The notes: generated from the sequence alone by a model not told the origin. A DNA stretch of 64,000 nucleotides from Polaromonas sp. (GCA_030655515.1 JAURVI010000038.1:16231-80230); one strand, 5' to 3'. Positions 28,141 through 36,647 are shown, counted from the stretch's first letter. Program-made: numbers and translations.

Positions 28141-29198
28141 AGATCGCGTTGATCACCGACGCCTGGCAGCCGCAGGTCAATGGGGTGGTGACCACGCTGG
28201 TGGAACTGGTGCGTGAGCTGGAAAAACTGGGGCATGGCGTTGAAGTGATTCACCCCGGCCTGTTCAACACGCGGCCCTGTCCGGGTTATGCGGGCATCGA
28301 ACTGGCGATTCGTCCCAAGGCATTGCTCGGCGAAAAGCTGGATGCTTTGCGGCCCGACGCCATTCATGTGGCCACCGAAGGCCCGCTGGGCTGGGCCGCA
28401 CGCGGCTACTGCGTCAAGCGGGGTTTGCGTTTTACCACCGCATTTCACACCAAGTTTCCGGAAATCCTGAATGTCGCCTTGAAAATCCCGCTGTCCTGGG
28501 GTTATGCCCTGTTTCGCCACTTCCACAAAGCCTCTTCCGGGGTGATGGTGCCGACCAACGGGGTGCTGCGTATGCTGGAACAGCGGGGCTTTCGCAACTT
28601 GCGCAGTTGGACGCATGGGGTGGACACGCATCTGTTTTCTTTTCAGCCGCAGCCCCGCCTTTACCCGCCGGCCGGCCTGCTGGTCAGGCCGGTGTCCCTG
28701 TTTGTGGGCCGGGTATCCTACGAAAAAAACATCGAAACATTTTTGCAACTGGATATACCGGGCAGCAAGGTGGTCTGCGGTGTCGGGCCGCTGGAGGCGT
28801 CGCTCAAACAGCGCTACCCGCAGGTGCATTGGCTGGGTGTGCTGGCCAGGACCGAGCTGGCCAAAGTCTACGCCGCCGCCGATGTTTTCGTTTTTCCCAG
28901 CAAATCTGAGACCTTCGGCCTGGTGATGCTCGAAGCCATGGCCAGCGGCACACCCGTCGCAGCCTTTCCGGTCGATGGCCCGCTGGAGGTGCTGGGCAAG
29001 CAGGATGGCAGTTGTCACGGCGGCGTCATGCATGGAAATCTGAAGCAGGCTTGTTACAACGCGATGATGGTTCCTCGGCATGAAGCCCGCGCGCGTGCGC
29101 TGGATTTCAGTTGGGCGCATGCAGCGCAACTGTTCGAAAAGTACCTGGTGCCGTCACAAAAGAAATCCGAGCATAAACTGATCGCAGCAGATGTGTAG
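28137..29198 (+). CDS. agt: Agt-type GT4 glycosyltransferase (glycolipid synthase candidate)
   Basis: A 353-residue GT-B fold enzyme. N-terminal ITDAWQPQVNGVVTTL (nucleotide-sugar transferases of the SqdX/Agt group begin this way), FTTAFHTKFPE, VMVPTNGVLRMLEQRGF, WTHGVDTHLF, then the donor domain with VSLFVGRVSYEKNIETFL and the E-x7-E motif in PSKSETFGLVMLEAMASGTPV. In the PlcP-Agt pathway it adds a hexose or glucuronate to the diacylglycerol made by PlcP, giving phosphorus-free glycolipids. It is coupled to plcP by a four-base overlap and followed by a 112-bp mobile element. Confidence 0.78.
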   Translation: MKIALITDAWQPQVNGVVTTLVELVRELEKLGHGVEVIHPGLFNTRPCPGYAGIELAIRPKALLGEKLDALRPDAIHVATEGPLGWAARGYCVKRGLRFTTAFHTKFPEILNVALKIPLSWGYALFRHFHKASSGVMVPTNGVLRMLEQRGFRNLRSWTHGVDTHLFSFQPQPRLYPPAGLLVRPVSLFVGRVSYEKNIETFLQLDIPGSKVVCGVGPLEASLKQRYPQVHWLGVLARTELAKVYAAADVFVFPSKSETFGLVMLEAMASGTPVAAFPVDGPLEVLGKQDGSCHGGVMHGNLKQACYNAMMVPRHEARARALDFSWAHAAQLFEKYLVPSQKKSEHKLIAADV

Positions 29199-29213
29199 AT
29201 GCGTATTAGGGGC

Positions 29214-29325
29214 AATACTGTTCGCTTAACCGTTCGGGCTGAGCTTGTCGAAGCCTGTTTGCACTGTGACGACCCTTCGACAGGCTCAGGGCGAACGGGG
29301 TTGTAGCGCTTCAATGAACAGCATT
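29214..29325. mobile_element. 112-bp miniature inverted-repeat element, copy 1
   Basis: The element is bounded by AATACTGTTC at the left and GAACAGCATT at the right (terminal inverted repeats, one mismatch). Inside, TTCGGGCTGAGCTTGTCGAA faces TTCGACAGGCTCAGGGCGAA. It is flanked on both sides by the direct repeat GTATTAGGGGC (29203-29213 and 29327-29337), which looks like a target-site duplication. Copy 2 at 48014-48125 has the same length and only two visible base differences. It has no coding capacity, so a transposase must act in trans. Confidence 0.82.
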
Positions 29326-29355
29326 GGTATTAGGGGCCAAAGTAGCGGAAAAGAC

Positions 29356-29373
29356 TTGTCACGCCGTTGTCAT
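29356..29373 (+). promoter_or_regulatory. Pho box upstream of ppk
   Basis: TTGTCACGCCGTTGTCAT gives two TTGTCA(C/T) units 11 bases apart, the PhoB spacing. It is followed by a separate 16-base palindrome TGACACTCATGTGTCA (29383-29398) just before the ppk start region, which may bind another regulator. Confidence 0.8.
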
Positions 29374-29426
29374 CTAATTGAGTGACACTCATGTGTCAAT
29401 TTTATTACATAAATAGTGCAGTTCGC

Positions 29427-31526
29427 ATGTCCCACTTCCCTGTGTCATTACCCGCTGCGCCTCCTGCCGTCCAGTTTCTGGACCGTGACCATAGCATTCT
29501 TGCTTTCAATGAAAGGGTGCTTGACTGGGCCAGGCGCGCGGACGTCCCCCTTTTGGAGCGGCTGAGGTTTTTGTGCATTGTTTCTTCCAACCTCGATGAG
29601 TTTTTTGAAGTCCGCGCCGCACTGCACTTGACGGCCGCCCAGGCCCATGAACAGAAAGGCCTTTACACCGCGGAGTCCTTCGAGGCGCTGGCCGAGGCCG
29701 CTCACGCGATGGTGGCCCGCCAATATGCCCTGTACAACGACGAGTTGATGCCCGCGTTTGAAAAGCAGGGCATCAAGGTGGTTTCGCACGGCGACCGCAA
29801 TCCGGCGCAAAGGCGCTGGGTCCATGCCTATTTTGAGCGTGAGGTCAGGCCGCTGCTGGTTCCGGTGGGGCTCGATCCTTCGCACCCCTTTCCGCAGGTG
29901 GCCAACAAGTCACTGAACTTCATCGTCCGGCTGGGCGGCCGCGATGCGTTCGGCCGCGAAAACGATATCGCCATCGTCAAAGTGCCCCGGGTGTTGCCGC
30001 GGCTGATACCCATGCCGGACAAGGTGTCGGGCAAACACCGATGTTTTGTGTCTTTGTCCAGCGTGATTCGCGCGCACCTGGGCGAGCTGTTTCCTGGCCG
30101 CGAGGTCGGGCAGTTCTCGCAGTTTCGCGTGACCCGCCATTCTGATCTGGCGGTCGATGAAGACGATGTCAAAAACCTGCGCACCGCGCTGCGCCTGGGT
30201 CTGGAGCAGCGCCACTACGGGCAGGCGGTGCGGCTGGAAGTGTCGGCCGGCTGCTCCGAACACCTGTCGGGTTTCTTGCTCAGGCAGTTCAATCTGCCGG
30301 CGGCGTCCCTGTACCGTGTGCAGGGCCCGGTCAACCTGTATCGCCTGACCCAACTGGTGGATCTGGTCAATGACCCGCGGCTTCTTTTTCCGCCCTACAA
30401 AGCCTGTTACCCGACGCAGTTGGTGCCTGGAGAGTCGTTTTTCGAGCGGCTCAAGCGCGGTGACGTGTCCATCCATCAGCCGTTCGAGAGTTTTGACGGT
30501 GTGCTCGATTTCCTGCGCGAGGCGGTGAACGATCCGCAGGTGCTGGCCATCAAGCAAACCATTTACCGCACCGGCTCGGATTCCGAGTTGATGGTTCTGT
30601 TGCGTGAAGCGGTGCGGCGCGGCAAGGAGGTCATGGTGGTGCTGGAGCTCAAAGCACGTTTTGACGAAGAAGCCAATATCAACTGGGCCGAGATGCTGGA
30701 GTCCATCGGCGCGCAGGTGGTCTATGGCGTGGTCGGGCTCAAGACCCACGCCAAAATGCTGCTGGTGACGCGGCGCGAAGGCCAGCATCTCAAACGTTAC
30801 GCGCACCTGTCCACCGGCAACTACAACCCGACAACCGCCCGTCTGTACACCGACGTGAGTTATCTGTCGGCCGATCCGGCATTGACCGCGGACATTGACA
30901 ATGTTTTTGTCCATCTGGCCAGCCAGAGCAAATTGCCCAGACTCCATCGTTTGCTGCTGGCGCCGTTTCAATTGCACCGCAAACTGATCGAAAAAATTGA
31001 TTCGCTGGGAGAGGCCGCCGCGCTCGGGAAAGAAACCCGAATCGTCGCCAAAATGAACGCGTTGACCGACGAGGCCTTGATGCTGGCCCTGATCCGGGCG
31101 GGGCAAAGCGGCGTGAAGATTGACCTGGTGGTGCGCGGTGCCTGCATGTTGCCCGCGCAAGTGCCTGGCGTCACCGACAACATCCGGGTGCGCTCCGTCA
31201 TAGGCCGTTTTCTCGAGCACTCCCGCGTCTTTTATTTCCGCGATGCCGGTGAAGAGACGCTGTACCTGTCCAGCGCCGACTGGATGAACCGCAACATGCT
31301 CCGGCGCGTTGAGCTGACGTGGACGGTGACGGATCCTCTGATTCGTCAGCGCATCATTGACGAATGCCTGGTCGCCTACCTGCATGACAGCCAGGACGCC
31401 TGGGACTTGCAGCCCGATGGCACTTACCTGCGGGTCAGCGAACCGGGGCAGGGCGAACAACATGGCGCACAGGATGCGCTGATGGCGCGCTACGCGGTCA
31501 GCAGTTCGGTGAGGTCGCTGGGGTGA
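29427..31526 (+). CDS. ppk: Polyphosphate kinase 1
   Basis: A 699-residue enzyme that polymerises the terminal phosphate of ATP into polyphosphate. The N-terminal domain begins FLDRDHSILAFNERVLDWARR and LRFLCIVSSNLDEFFEVR. The two catalytic phospholipase-D-like domains hold IKQTIYRTGSDS, LKARFDEEANINWAEMLE, and GLKTHAKMLLVTRREG with HLSTGNYNPTTARLYTD, whose histidines are the phosphorylated and supporting residues of the family. SADWMNRNMLRRVE is the C-terminal signature. I prefer ATG 29427 to the start 15 codons upstream, which would lie in the promoter palindrome. The stop overlaps the sixA start (TGATG). Confidence 0.96.
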   Translation: MSHFPVSLPAAPPAVQFLDRDHSILAFNERVLDWARRADVPLLERLRFLCIVSSNLDEFFEVRAALHLTAAQAHEQKGLYTAESFEALAEAAHAMVARQYALYNDELMPAFEKQGIKVVSHGDRNPAQRRWVHAYFEREVRPLLVPVGLDPSHPFPQVANKSLNFIVRLGGRDAFGRENDIAIVKVPRVLPRLIPMPDKVSGKHRCFVSLSSVIRAHLGELFPGREVGQFSQFRVTRHSDLAVDEDDVKNLRTALRLGLEQRHYGQAVRLEVSAGCSEHLSGFLLRQFNLPAASLYRVQGPVNLYRLTQLVDLVNDPRLLFPPYKACYPTQLVPGESFFERLKRGDVSIHQPFESFDGVLDFLREAVNDPQVLAIKQTIYRTGSDSELMVLLREAVRRGKEVMVVLELKARFDEEANINWAEMLESIGAQVVYGVVGLKTHAKMLLVTRREGQHLKRYAHLSTGNYNPTTARLYTDVSYLSADPALTADIDNVFVHLASQSKLPRLHRLLLAPFQLHRKLIEKIDSLGEAAALGKETRIVAKMNALTDEALMLALIRAGQSGVKIDLVVRGACMLPAQVPGVTDNIRVRSVIGRFLEHSRVFYFRDAGEETLYLSSADWMNRNMLRRVELTWTVTDPLIRQRIIDECLVAYLHDSQDAWDLQPDGTYLRVSEPGQGEQHGAQDALMARYAVSSSVRSLG

Positions 31527-31999
31527 TGGACCTGATCCTGTGGCGTCACGCAGAGGCTGAAGACTGGCAGCCCGACGATGCGCACCGGGGCAGTGACCTG
31601 GACCGCGCACTGACAGCGCGCGGCGAGAAGCAGGCGGCCCGCATGGCCGTCTGGCTGGACCGGCAGTTGCCGGAAGGCGCGCGCATCCTGGTGAGCCCGG
31701 CCCGCCGCTGCGAGCAGACGGCGCTGGCACTGGGGCGAAAATACAAGATCCGCGCGGAACTCGGCCCCGATGCGCCACCTTCGCAGTTGCTCGAACTGGT
31801 TCAATGGCCGGTCAACAAGCTGCCGATTCTGGTCATCGGCCATCAGCCCGCGCTGGGGCAAGTCATTGCGCAGTTGCTGGGTTTGCAGGAAAGCGAGTGC
31901 GCCGTCAAAAAGGGCGCACTCTGGTGGCTGCGCCACCGTGCGCGCGAGGGCGGCGCGCAAACCGTCGTGGTCACGGTGCAATCGCCCGAAGTTCTCTGA
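31526..31999 (+). CDS. sixA: SixA-like phosphohistidine phosphatase
   Basis: A 157-residue histidine-phosphatase-superfamily protein. The catalytic RHA motif is in LILWRHAEAEDWQPD, the second arginine in SPARRCEQTALAL, and the second histidine in ILVIGHQPALGQVI. SixA removes phosphate from histidine phosphotransfer proteins in E. coli. Here it is translationally coupled to ppk and convergent with ppx. It could therefore act on phosphohistidine of polyphosphate kinase or of a nearby phosphorelay, but that is speculation. Confidence 0.85.
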   Translation: MDLILWRHAEAEDWQPDDAHRGSDLDRALTARGEKQAARMAVWLDRQLPEGARILVSPARRCEQTALALGRKYKIRAELGPDAPPSQLLELVQWPVNKLPILVIGHQPALGQVIAQLLGLQESECAVKKGALWWLRHRAREGGAQTVVVTVQSPEVL

Positions 32000-32032
32000 G
32001 TTGCCGCGCTCCGCGCTGTCAAGCCTGTGAGG

Positions 32033-33529
32033 CTACAGGCCGGCCAGCACCAGCGCCCAGGGCGTTTTTTGCCAGGCCAGCGCTTCTTCACGCAGCAAGT
32101 GAGCCGACTGCGGGTAGGCGCTGACCCAACTGCTGCGGCAACTCAGCACAAAACGGCGGCTGCCCGCAGTGCTTTCGATCTGCATGTCCTTGACGTCGGG
32201 CGCGCGGCGCGCGTGGCATAGGATCACGGCCAGCCGCAGGCAGAGCAACTGCCGCACGAAGTCCTTGTCTTCGAAGTCGGCATCGAGCTTGCGCAGCTTG
32301 CCGCGGTGGCCCAGCACCAGCAGGCTCAGGCGATGCAGTTCAGGCAGCGCAAAGCCTGGCGCGTCGGCATTGTCCAGAATGTAGGCGCCATGCTTGTGGT
32401 AGTCGCTGTGGGCAATGTGGCTGCCGATTTCATGCAACTGGGCGGCCCAATCGAGTTTGCGCTGAAAACGCGCCAGGTCTGCCGGCGACAGACCGCTGCA
32501 GGTTTGCTGGAACAGGATGCGGGCCACTTGACTCACGCGTTCGGCCTGGTCGGCATCCGCGTCAAATTTTCGGGCCAACCGCTGAACCGTGGTGGAGCGT
32601 AGATCGGTGATGTCCTGTTCGCGGTCCAGCAGGTCATAGAGCAGGCCATGGCGCAGAGCGCCCTGGGCCGCCTGCATCTGCTCGATACCGAGCAGATCAA
32701 AAACGGCCCGCAACACGCTGACGCCGCCGCCAATGACGGCACGCCGATCATCCTTCATGCCATCGAGCTTCAGGCGATCTGCGCTTTGGGCTTTGAGCAG
32801 CCGGTCCAGCAGCCAGTCCAGCCCGTCCTGCGTGACCAGACCGGGAGGCCCGCCTGCGGCGACCAGCACATCGCCGACGGCGGCAATGGTGCCCGATGAC
32901 CCATGGGCGACATCCCAGTTGCCGGTGCGGTACGTGTTGACGGCTTCGTCCAGCACCGCCTTGGCGGCGACTTCGGCCGCCTGGAAAGCGCGAGCATTGA
33001 ACTGGCCATCCGGAAAATATTTCATCGACCAGGCGACGCTGCCGACCCGGTAGGACTCCATCGTCAGCGCATCGAGGCCTTGGCCCAGGATCATTTCGGT
33101 GGATCGGCCGCCGATATCAACCACCAGGCGCCGCTCTTCGGACTGCGGCAGCATATGCGCCACGCCCTGGTAAATCAGGCGGGCTTCTTCGCGACCGGAA
33201 ATCACGTCAATCGGAAAACCCAGCACCTGGTGGGCACGCAGCAAAAAGTCGTCACGGTTGCGGGCTTCGCGCAGCGTCTGGGTAGCCACCGCGCGCACCT
33301 CGCCTTTTTTGAAACCGGCCAGGCGTTCACCAAAACGCGACAGGCAGTCCCAGCCGCGCTGCATGGCCTCGGGCGTCAGGTTGCGGTCGCCATCCAGGCC
33401 ATTGCCCTGGCGCACGGTTTCCTTGAGGTATTCGGTGCGGTGAATCCGCCCGTGGTCGAGGCGGCCTATTTCGAGGCGGTAGCTGTTGGACCCAAGGTCC
33501 ACGGCAGCCAGGCGGGTTCCATTTTGCAT
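32033..33529 (-). CDS. ppx: Exopolyphosphatase / pppGpp phosphohydrolase family
   Basis: A 498-residue member of the Ppx/GppA family, which releases phosphate from polyphosphate or converts pppGpp to ppGpp. The ASKHA ATPase-like core is visible: AAVDLGSNSYRLEIGRL at the N terminus, RAVATQTLREARN, VISGREEARLIYQGV, and the phosphate-binding LVVDIGGRSTEMILG. The C-terminal half is an HD-like helical domain (LHEIGSHIAHSDYHKHGAYIL). ATG 33529 is chosen because MQNGTRLAAVDLGSN matches the family start. The gene is divergent from the CheA-like gene, with a Pho box in the shared intergenic region. Confidence 0.92.
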   Translation of the reverse strand: MQNGTRLAAVDLGSNSYRLEIGRLDHGRIHRTEYLKETVRQGNGLDGDRNLTPEAMQRGWDCLSRFGERLAGFKKGEVRAVATQTLREARNRDDFLLRAHQVLGFPIDVISGREEARLIYQGVAHMLPQSEERRLVVDIGGRSTEMILGQGLDALTMESYRVGSVAWSMKYFPDGQFNARAFQAAEVAAKAVLDEAVNTYRTGNWDVAHGSSGTIAAVGDVLVAAGGPPGLVTQDGLDWLLDRLLKAQSADRLKLDGMKDDRRAVIGGGVSVLRAVFDLLGIEQMQAAQGALRHGLLYDLLDREQDITDLRSTTVQRLARKFDADADQAERVSQVARILFQQTCSGLSPADLARFQRKLDWAAQLHEIGSHIAHSDYHKHGAYILDNADAPGFALPELHRLSLLVLGHRGKLRKLDADFEDKDFVRQLLCLRLAVILCHARRAPDVKDMQIESTAGSRRFVLSCRSSWVSAYPQSAHLLREEALAWQKTPWALVLAGL

Positions 33530-33619
33530 GTGTGAGCCGGTATTGTGAGGCTCAGCATAGCACTCACGCGGCACTCTCATGCCCTGACTTTCTTCGCCAG
33601 TAAAACAATTTTTTTACAT

Positions 33620-33637
33620 TTGTCATGGGGGTGTCAC
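33620..33637 (+). promoter_or_regulatory. Pho box between ppx and the CheA-like gene
   Basis: TTGTCATGGGGGTGTCAC gives TTGTCAT and GTGTCAC units 11 bases apart. It lies 44 bp before the start of the CheA-like gene and 91 bp from the ppx start. In the plus orientation it would serve the CheA-like gene. Confidence 0.7.
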
Positions 33638-33680
33638 GAAGCAGTTGCAGCATAGTGTGTTGTAACTTTATGACCAGATT

Positions 33681-35720
33681 ATGAAATTCTCGTTGGGCTT
33701 GGGCAAATACCGTGATTTGCTGTTCGCCATTTTGCTGTTTATTGTTCTGGACCTTGGCATTCTGTTTTTCAATTTTTTTGCCTCCATCCAGCTCGAGCGC
33801 GACGCGAGCCGAATCAACGCGGCCGGCGAGCTGCGCATGCTGACGCAGCAAATCACCAAATCCCTGTTGACCTTGCAGGTCGAAAAAAGGGGCGAGCTTC
33901 CGATCCAGACCAGCATGGCGCAGCTCAATCAGGGCACGGCGGCATTTGTTCAGGGCCTGGCTTCCCTGAAAAGTGCGATGACAAAAGATGCCGAGTTCAC
34001 GATCTTTGGCTTGAATCCGGATGATTTGCGGGACACGCTCAAAAAACTTGAGCGCGAGTGGACGCCACTTGAAGAGTCTATCCAGCCGGTGATTGCCGTG
34101 ACCGAGCCGACTATGGAAGATACCGAAATTGCTGCAACCAAGGCGGTTGCCCGCAACATCCGTTTGATGGCCCTCAGTGATGATCTGGCTACCGGCGTGG
34201 AGGCTGCCGCAAAAACCAAGACCGAGCGGATGCGGCAGATTCAGGTCATCGCCATTGTTCTGGCCCTGCTCAATTTTGTCTACATTGTTTTCAAGTTTCT
34301 CCGGCGTTTGAACGCCAGTGACCATATTGCGGAATCCGCCCGCCGCGAGACGGATGACATTTTGCGGACGGTGTCGGAAGGTTTGTTGCTGGTCAAGGCC
34401 GACGGCAGCATAGGCACGCAACTCTCGGCGTCAGTGCATCGACTTTTCATGCGCGAGATCAAGCCCGGAGAAGATTTTCGCCAATTGCTGCACAGCCTGT
34501 TGACCAAAGAGCGGGCCGAAGAAGCGGACAGCTACCTTGATTTGCTGTTTGACCCCAAGGTCAAGCCGGCGCTGCTGACGCAACTGGACCCGCTCAAGGA
34601 TGTGCAAATCAGCGTTCCCGGCGACACGTCGGCCAAAGTCCAGTATGTGACTTTCCAGATGACGCAGGTGCGCGAGGCCGGGCGTGTCAAAGAGCTGCTG
34701 GTAACGGTGTTCGATGTCACGCAAAAAGTGCAGCTCGAGCATGAACTTGCCGCGACGCAGGAGGCCGCCAAAAGCGACGTCGACGACCTGATACGGGTGT
34801 TGGAGCAGGAGCCGCTGCTGCTGCAGGACTTTTTGCTGGGTGCCCGCTCGAAGCTGGCCGACCTGAACCAGGCCATGCGCGCCGTGGGGGGGCGGTCGGA
34901 GGCTTACAAAACACTGGTCGATGATGCGGCCAGGCTGGTGCATGGCATCAAGGGCGAAGGTGCGGCGCTGAGCCTGACCGCCGTCTCGCGCCAGGCCCAT
35001 GTGATGGAAAATGCGCTGGCTCCCTTGCTCAAGCGCCGCGATCTTTCAGGCGAGGATTTGATTCCCGTCGTTTTTGAACTGTCCCGGGTGCAGGATCAGG
35101 TGGAGCGGCTGCACAAGGTATTTGCAAGAATCGGCAAACCGGCAGCGACCGCCTCGCAACACGAGCCGCGCTTGATGGATGCCATGGTGACCAACCTTCG
35201 GTCTTTGTCGGAGCGGGTGGCGCTGTCCCTGGGCAAGCAGGTTCGGTTAACCGCTTATGTCGATGAAATGGCCCTGCCTGCCGAGGTGGAGCGGGTACTG
35301 CGGGAAGCGCTGCCGCAACTGGTTCGCAATGCGATTGTCCATGGCATTGAGCTGCCGTCAGAGCGCGAGAGGCTCAGCAAGCCCCCGGTGGGCGAGCTTC
35401 GCCTGGATATCGGGCGCGCCGAGGACGGCTTGATTGAAGTCACCGTCAGTGACGACGGGCGCGGCATCGCGGTTCCCGAGGTCAGGCGGCGCATGGCGCA
35501 ACTGCGGACTGATTCGGCACAGTTCACTGACGCGCAAGTGCTTGGATTCATTTTCGATCCACACTTTTCCACCGCGAGCGAAGTCACCGAACATGCGGGG
35601 CGCGGGGTGGGCTTGTCCCTGGTCCGGCAAATCGCCGAGAAGGCGGGCGCCAAGTTGAGGGTGATGACCCGGCCCAATGTGTCAACGCAGTTCGTTCTGA
35701 AGTTCGGGGTGGCGTCATGA
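33681..35720 (+). CDS. Membrane-bound CheA-like kinase with PilJ-type sensor domain
   Basis: A 679-residue protein combining parts usually found apart. Membrane helix 1 (about residues 10-34), then a PilJ/NarX-type sensor segment (RDASRINAAGELRMLTQQITKSLLTLQ, about 37-65), membrane helix 2 (about 189-210), a PAS-like region (about 230-370), an Hpt-like helix bundle with a likely phospho-acceptor His421 in LVHGIKGEGAAL, and a CheA-type ATPase domain (N box QLVRNAIVHGIELPSERE about 546, VSDDGRGIA, GRGVGLSLV about 640). No CheW-like domain follows. It overlaps the next gene by four bases, and a Pho box lies upstream. Its signal and output are unknown. Confidence 0.75.
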   Translation: MKFSLGLGKYRDLLFAILLFIVLDLGILFFNFFASIQLERDASRINAAGELRMLTQQITKSLLTLQVEKRGELPIQTSMAQLNQGTAAFVQGLASLKSAMTKDAEFTIFGLNPDDLRDTLKKLEREWTPLEESIQPVIAVTEPTMEDTEIAATKAVARNIRLMALSDDLATGVEAAAKTKTERMRQIQVIAIVLALLNFVYIVFKFLRRLNASDHIAESARRETDDILRTVSEGLLLVKADGSIGTQLSASVHRLFMREIKPGEDFRQLLHSLLTKERAEEADSYLDLLFDPKVKPALLTQLDPLKDVQISVPGDTSAKVQYVTFQMTQVREAGRVKELLVTVFDVTQKVQLEHELAATQEAAKSDVDDLIRVLEQEPLLLQDFLLGARSKLADLNQAMRAVGGRSEAYKTLVDDAARLVHGIKGEGAALSLTAVSRQAHVMENALAPLLKRRDLSGEDLIPVVFELSRVQDQVERLHKVFARIGKPAATASQHEPRLMDAMVTNLRSLSERVALSLGKQVRLTAYVDEMALPAEVERVLREALPQLVRNAIVHGIELPSERERLSKPPVGELRLDIGRAEDGLIEVTVSDDGRGIAVPEVRRRMAQLRTDSAQFTDAQVLGFIFDPHFSTASEVTEHAGRGVGLSLVRQIAEKAGAKLRVMTRPNVSTQFVLKFGVAS

Positions 35721-36091
35721 AGATCAGAGGCCTGATGGTGGTGGACGACTCGATGGTTTTCCGTAACAGGATATCCCGGCTGGCGACCGATCAGCGCCTG
35801 GCCGGAGTCAAGGTCGTTGCCCTGGCTGAAGACGGTATGCAGGCCATAGCGCAGGCAAAGCTGCATAAACCGGACTTTGTCACGATGGATCTGACCATGC
35901 CGACGATGGACGGTCCGGCCTGCCTCGAAGCGCTGCGCACCGTATTGCCGGATGCGCGCGTTCTGGTGGTGTCGGCGCTGAGCGACCGGGCCACGGCCCT
36001 GAAAGCCATGACCAAAGGCGCACACGGCTTTCTGCTGAAGCCTTTTTCGGACGAGCAACTGGTCGAGTCTCTGCAGGAGTTGATGGTATGA
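35717..36091 (+). CDS. CheY-like stand-alone response regulator
   Basis: A 124-residue single receiver domain. The acidic pocket is MVVDDS (Asp10, Asp11), the phospho-acceptor Asp58 is in FVTMDLTMPTMDG, the conserved Ser/Thr is in VLVVSALSD, and the lysine in FLLKPF. With no output domain, it probably signals by protein contact, as CheY does. The start overlaps the end of the CheA-like gene and its stop overlaps the CheX-like gene, so the three are translated together. The CheA-like protein is the obvious phosphodonor. Confidence 0.87.
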   Translation: MKIRGLMVVDDSMVFRNRISRLATDQRLAGVKVVALAEDGMQAIAQAKLHKPDFVTMDLTMPTMDGPACLEALRTVLPDARVLVVSALSDRATALKAMTKGAHGFLLKPFSDEQLVESLQELMV

Positions 36092-36567
36092 GTACGACTC
36101 GGCTCAAAGCCGAAGACATCAAGATATTTTCGGATGCTGCGATGGCTTTTTTTGCCCAGACCACCGGGCATAAAGCCGCGGTACGCACGGCCTACCTGCT
36201 CGACGGCACAGACACCGTGGTCTGGAATGATTTTCAGGGCCGTATCGAGCTCAGCGGACAATACCGCGGCAGTGTCACGTTTTCGGCGCCGCGCGGCCTG
36301 CTGACCCATGTCCTGCTCAAGATGGGCGAAAGCGACTACACCGATGCGAGCCACCGCGACATCGTCGGCGAAATCACCAATCAGATGTCCGGTTATGCAC
36401 GCCGCCATTTTGGCGAGACCATGGACATTTCTCCCCCTCGTGTGATCACGCAAGTCGAAGGCGTCGCGCTGCCGGGCTTCGAGGCCGCACCCTTTGTCAT
36501 TCCGATGTTATGGGACCGCTACGAAGCCCATCTGGTCGTGCGCATGGGCAAGGCCGGCGGCTTCTGA
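36088..36567 (+). CDS. CheX-like phosphatase-domain protein
   Basis: A 159-residue protein of the CheC/CheX/FliY type. The key element is Glu95-x2-Asn98 in DIVGEITNQMSGYARRHFG, the motif these proteins use to dephosphorylate CheY-P. Other family features are GRIELSGQYRGSVTFSAPRGLLTHVLLKMGE and the closing PFVIPMLWDRYEAHLVVRM. Its place directly after the receiver gene suggests that it ends the signal by removing phosphate from the CheY-like protein. No flagellar or pilus genes are nearby. Confidence 0.78.
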   Translation: MSTTRLKAEDIKIFSDAAMAFFAQTTGHKAAVRTAYLLDGTDTVVWNDFQGRIELSGQYRGSVTFSAPRGLLTHVLLKMGESDYTDASHRDIVGEITNQMSGYARRHFGETMDISPPRVITQVEGVALPGFEAAPFVIPMLWDRYEAHLVVRMGKAGGF

Positions 36568-36629
36568 AGCCGTTTTCTGCGCGTAACGGCGGTCATGGTT
36601 CATCGTTGACGGGGTGAAAATTCACGATC

Positions 36630-36647
36630 TTGTCACTCCCTTGTCAC
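36630..36647 (+). promoter_or_regulatory. Pho box upstream of the MliC-like lipoprotein gene
   Basis: TTGTCACTCCCTTGTCAC comprises two identical TTGTCAC units 11 bases apart, a very clean PhoB-type direct repeat, 55 bp before the start codon. Confidence 0.8.

Noticed and set aside
29910..31778. A 622-codon minus-strand frame opposite ppk and sixA
   Set aside because: It is the shadow of ppk, with a composition typical of antisense GC-rich frames.
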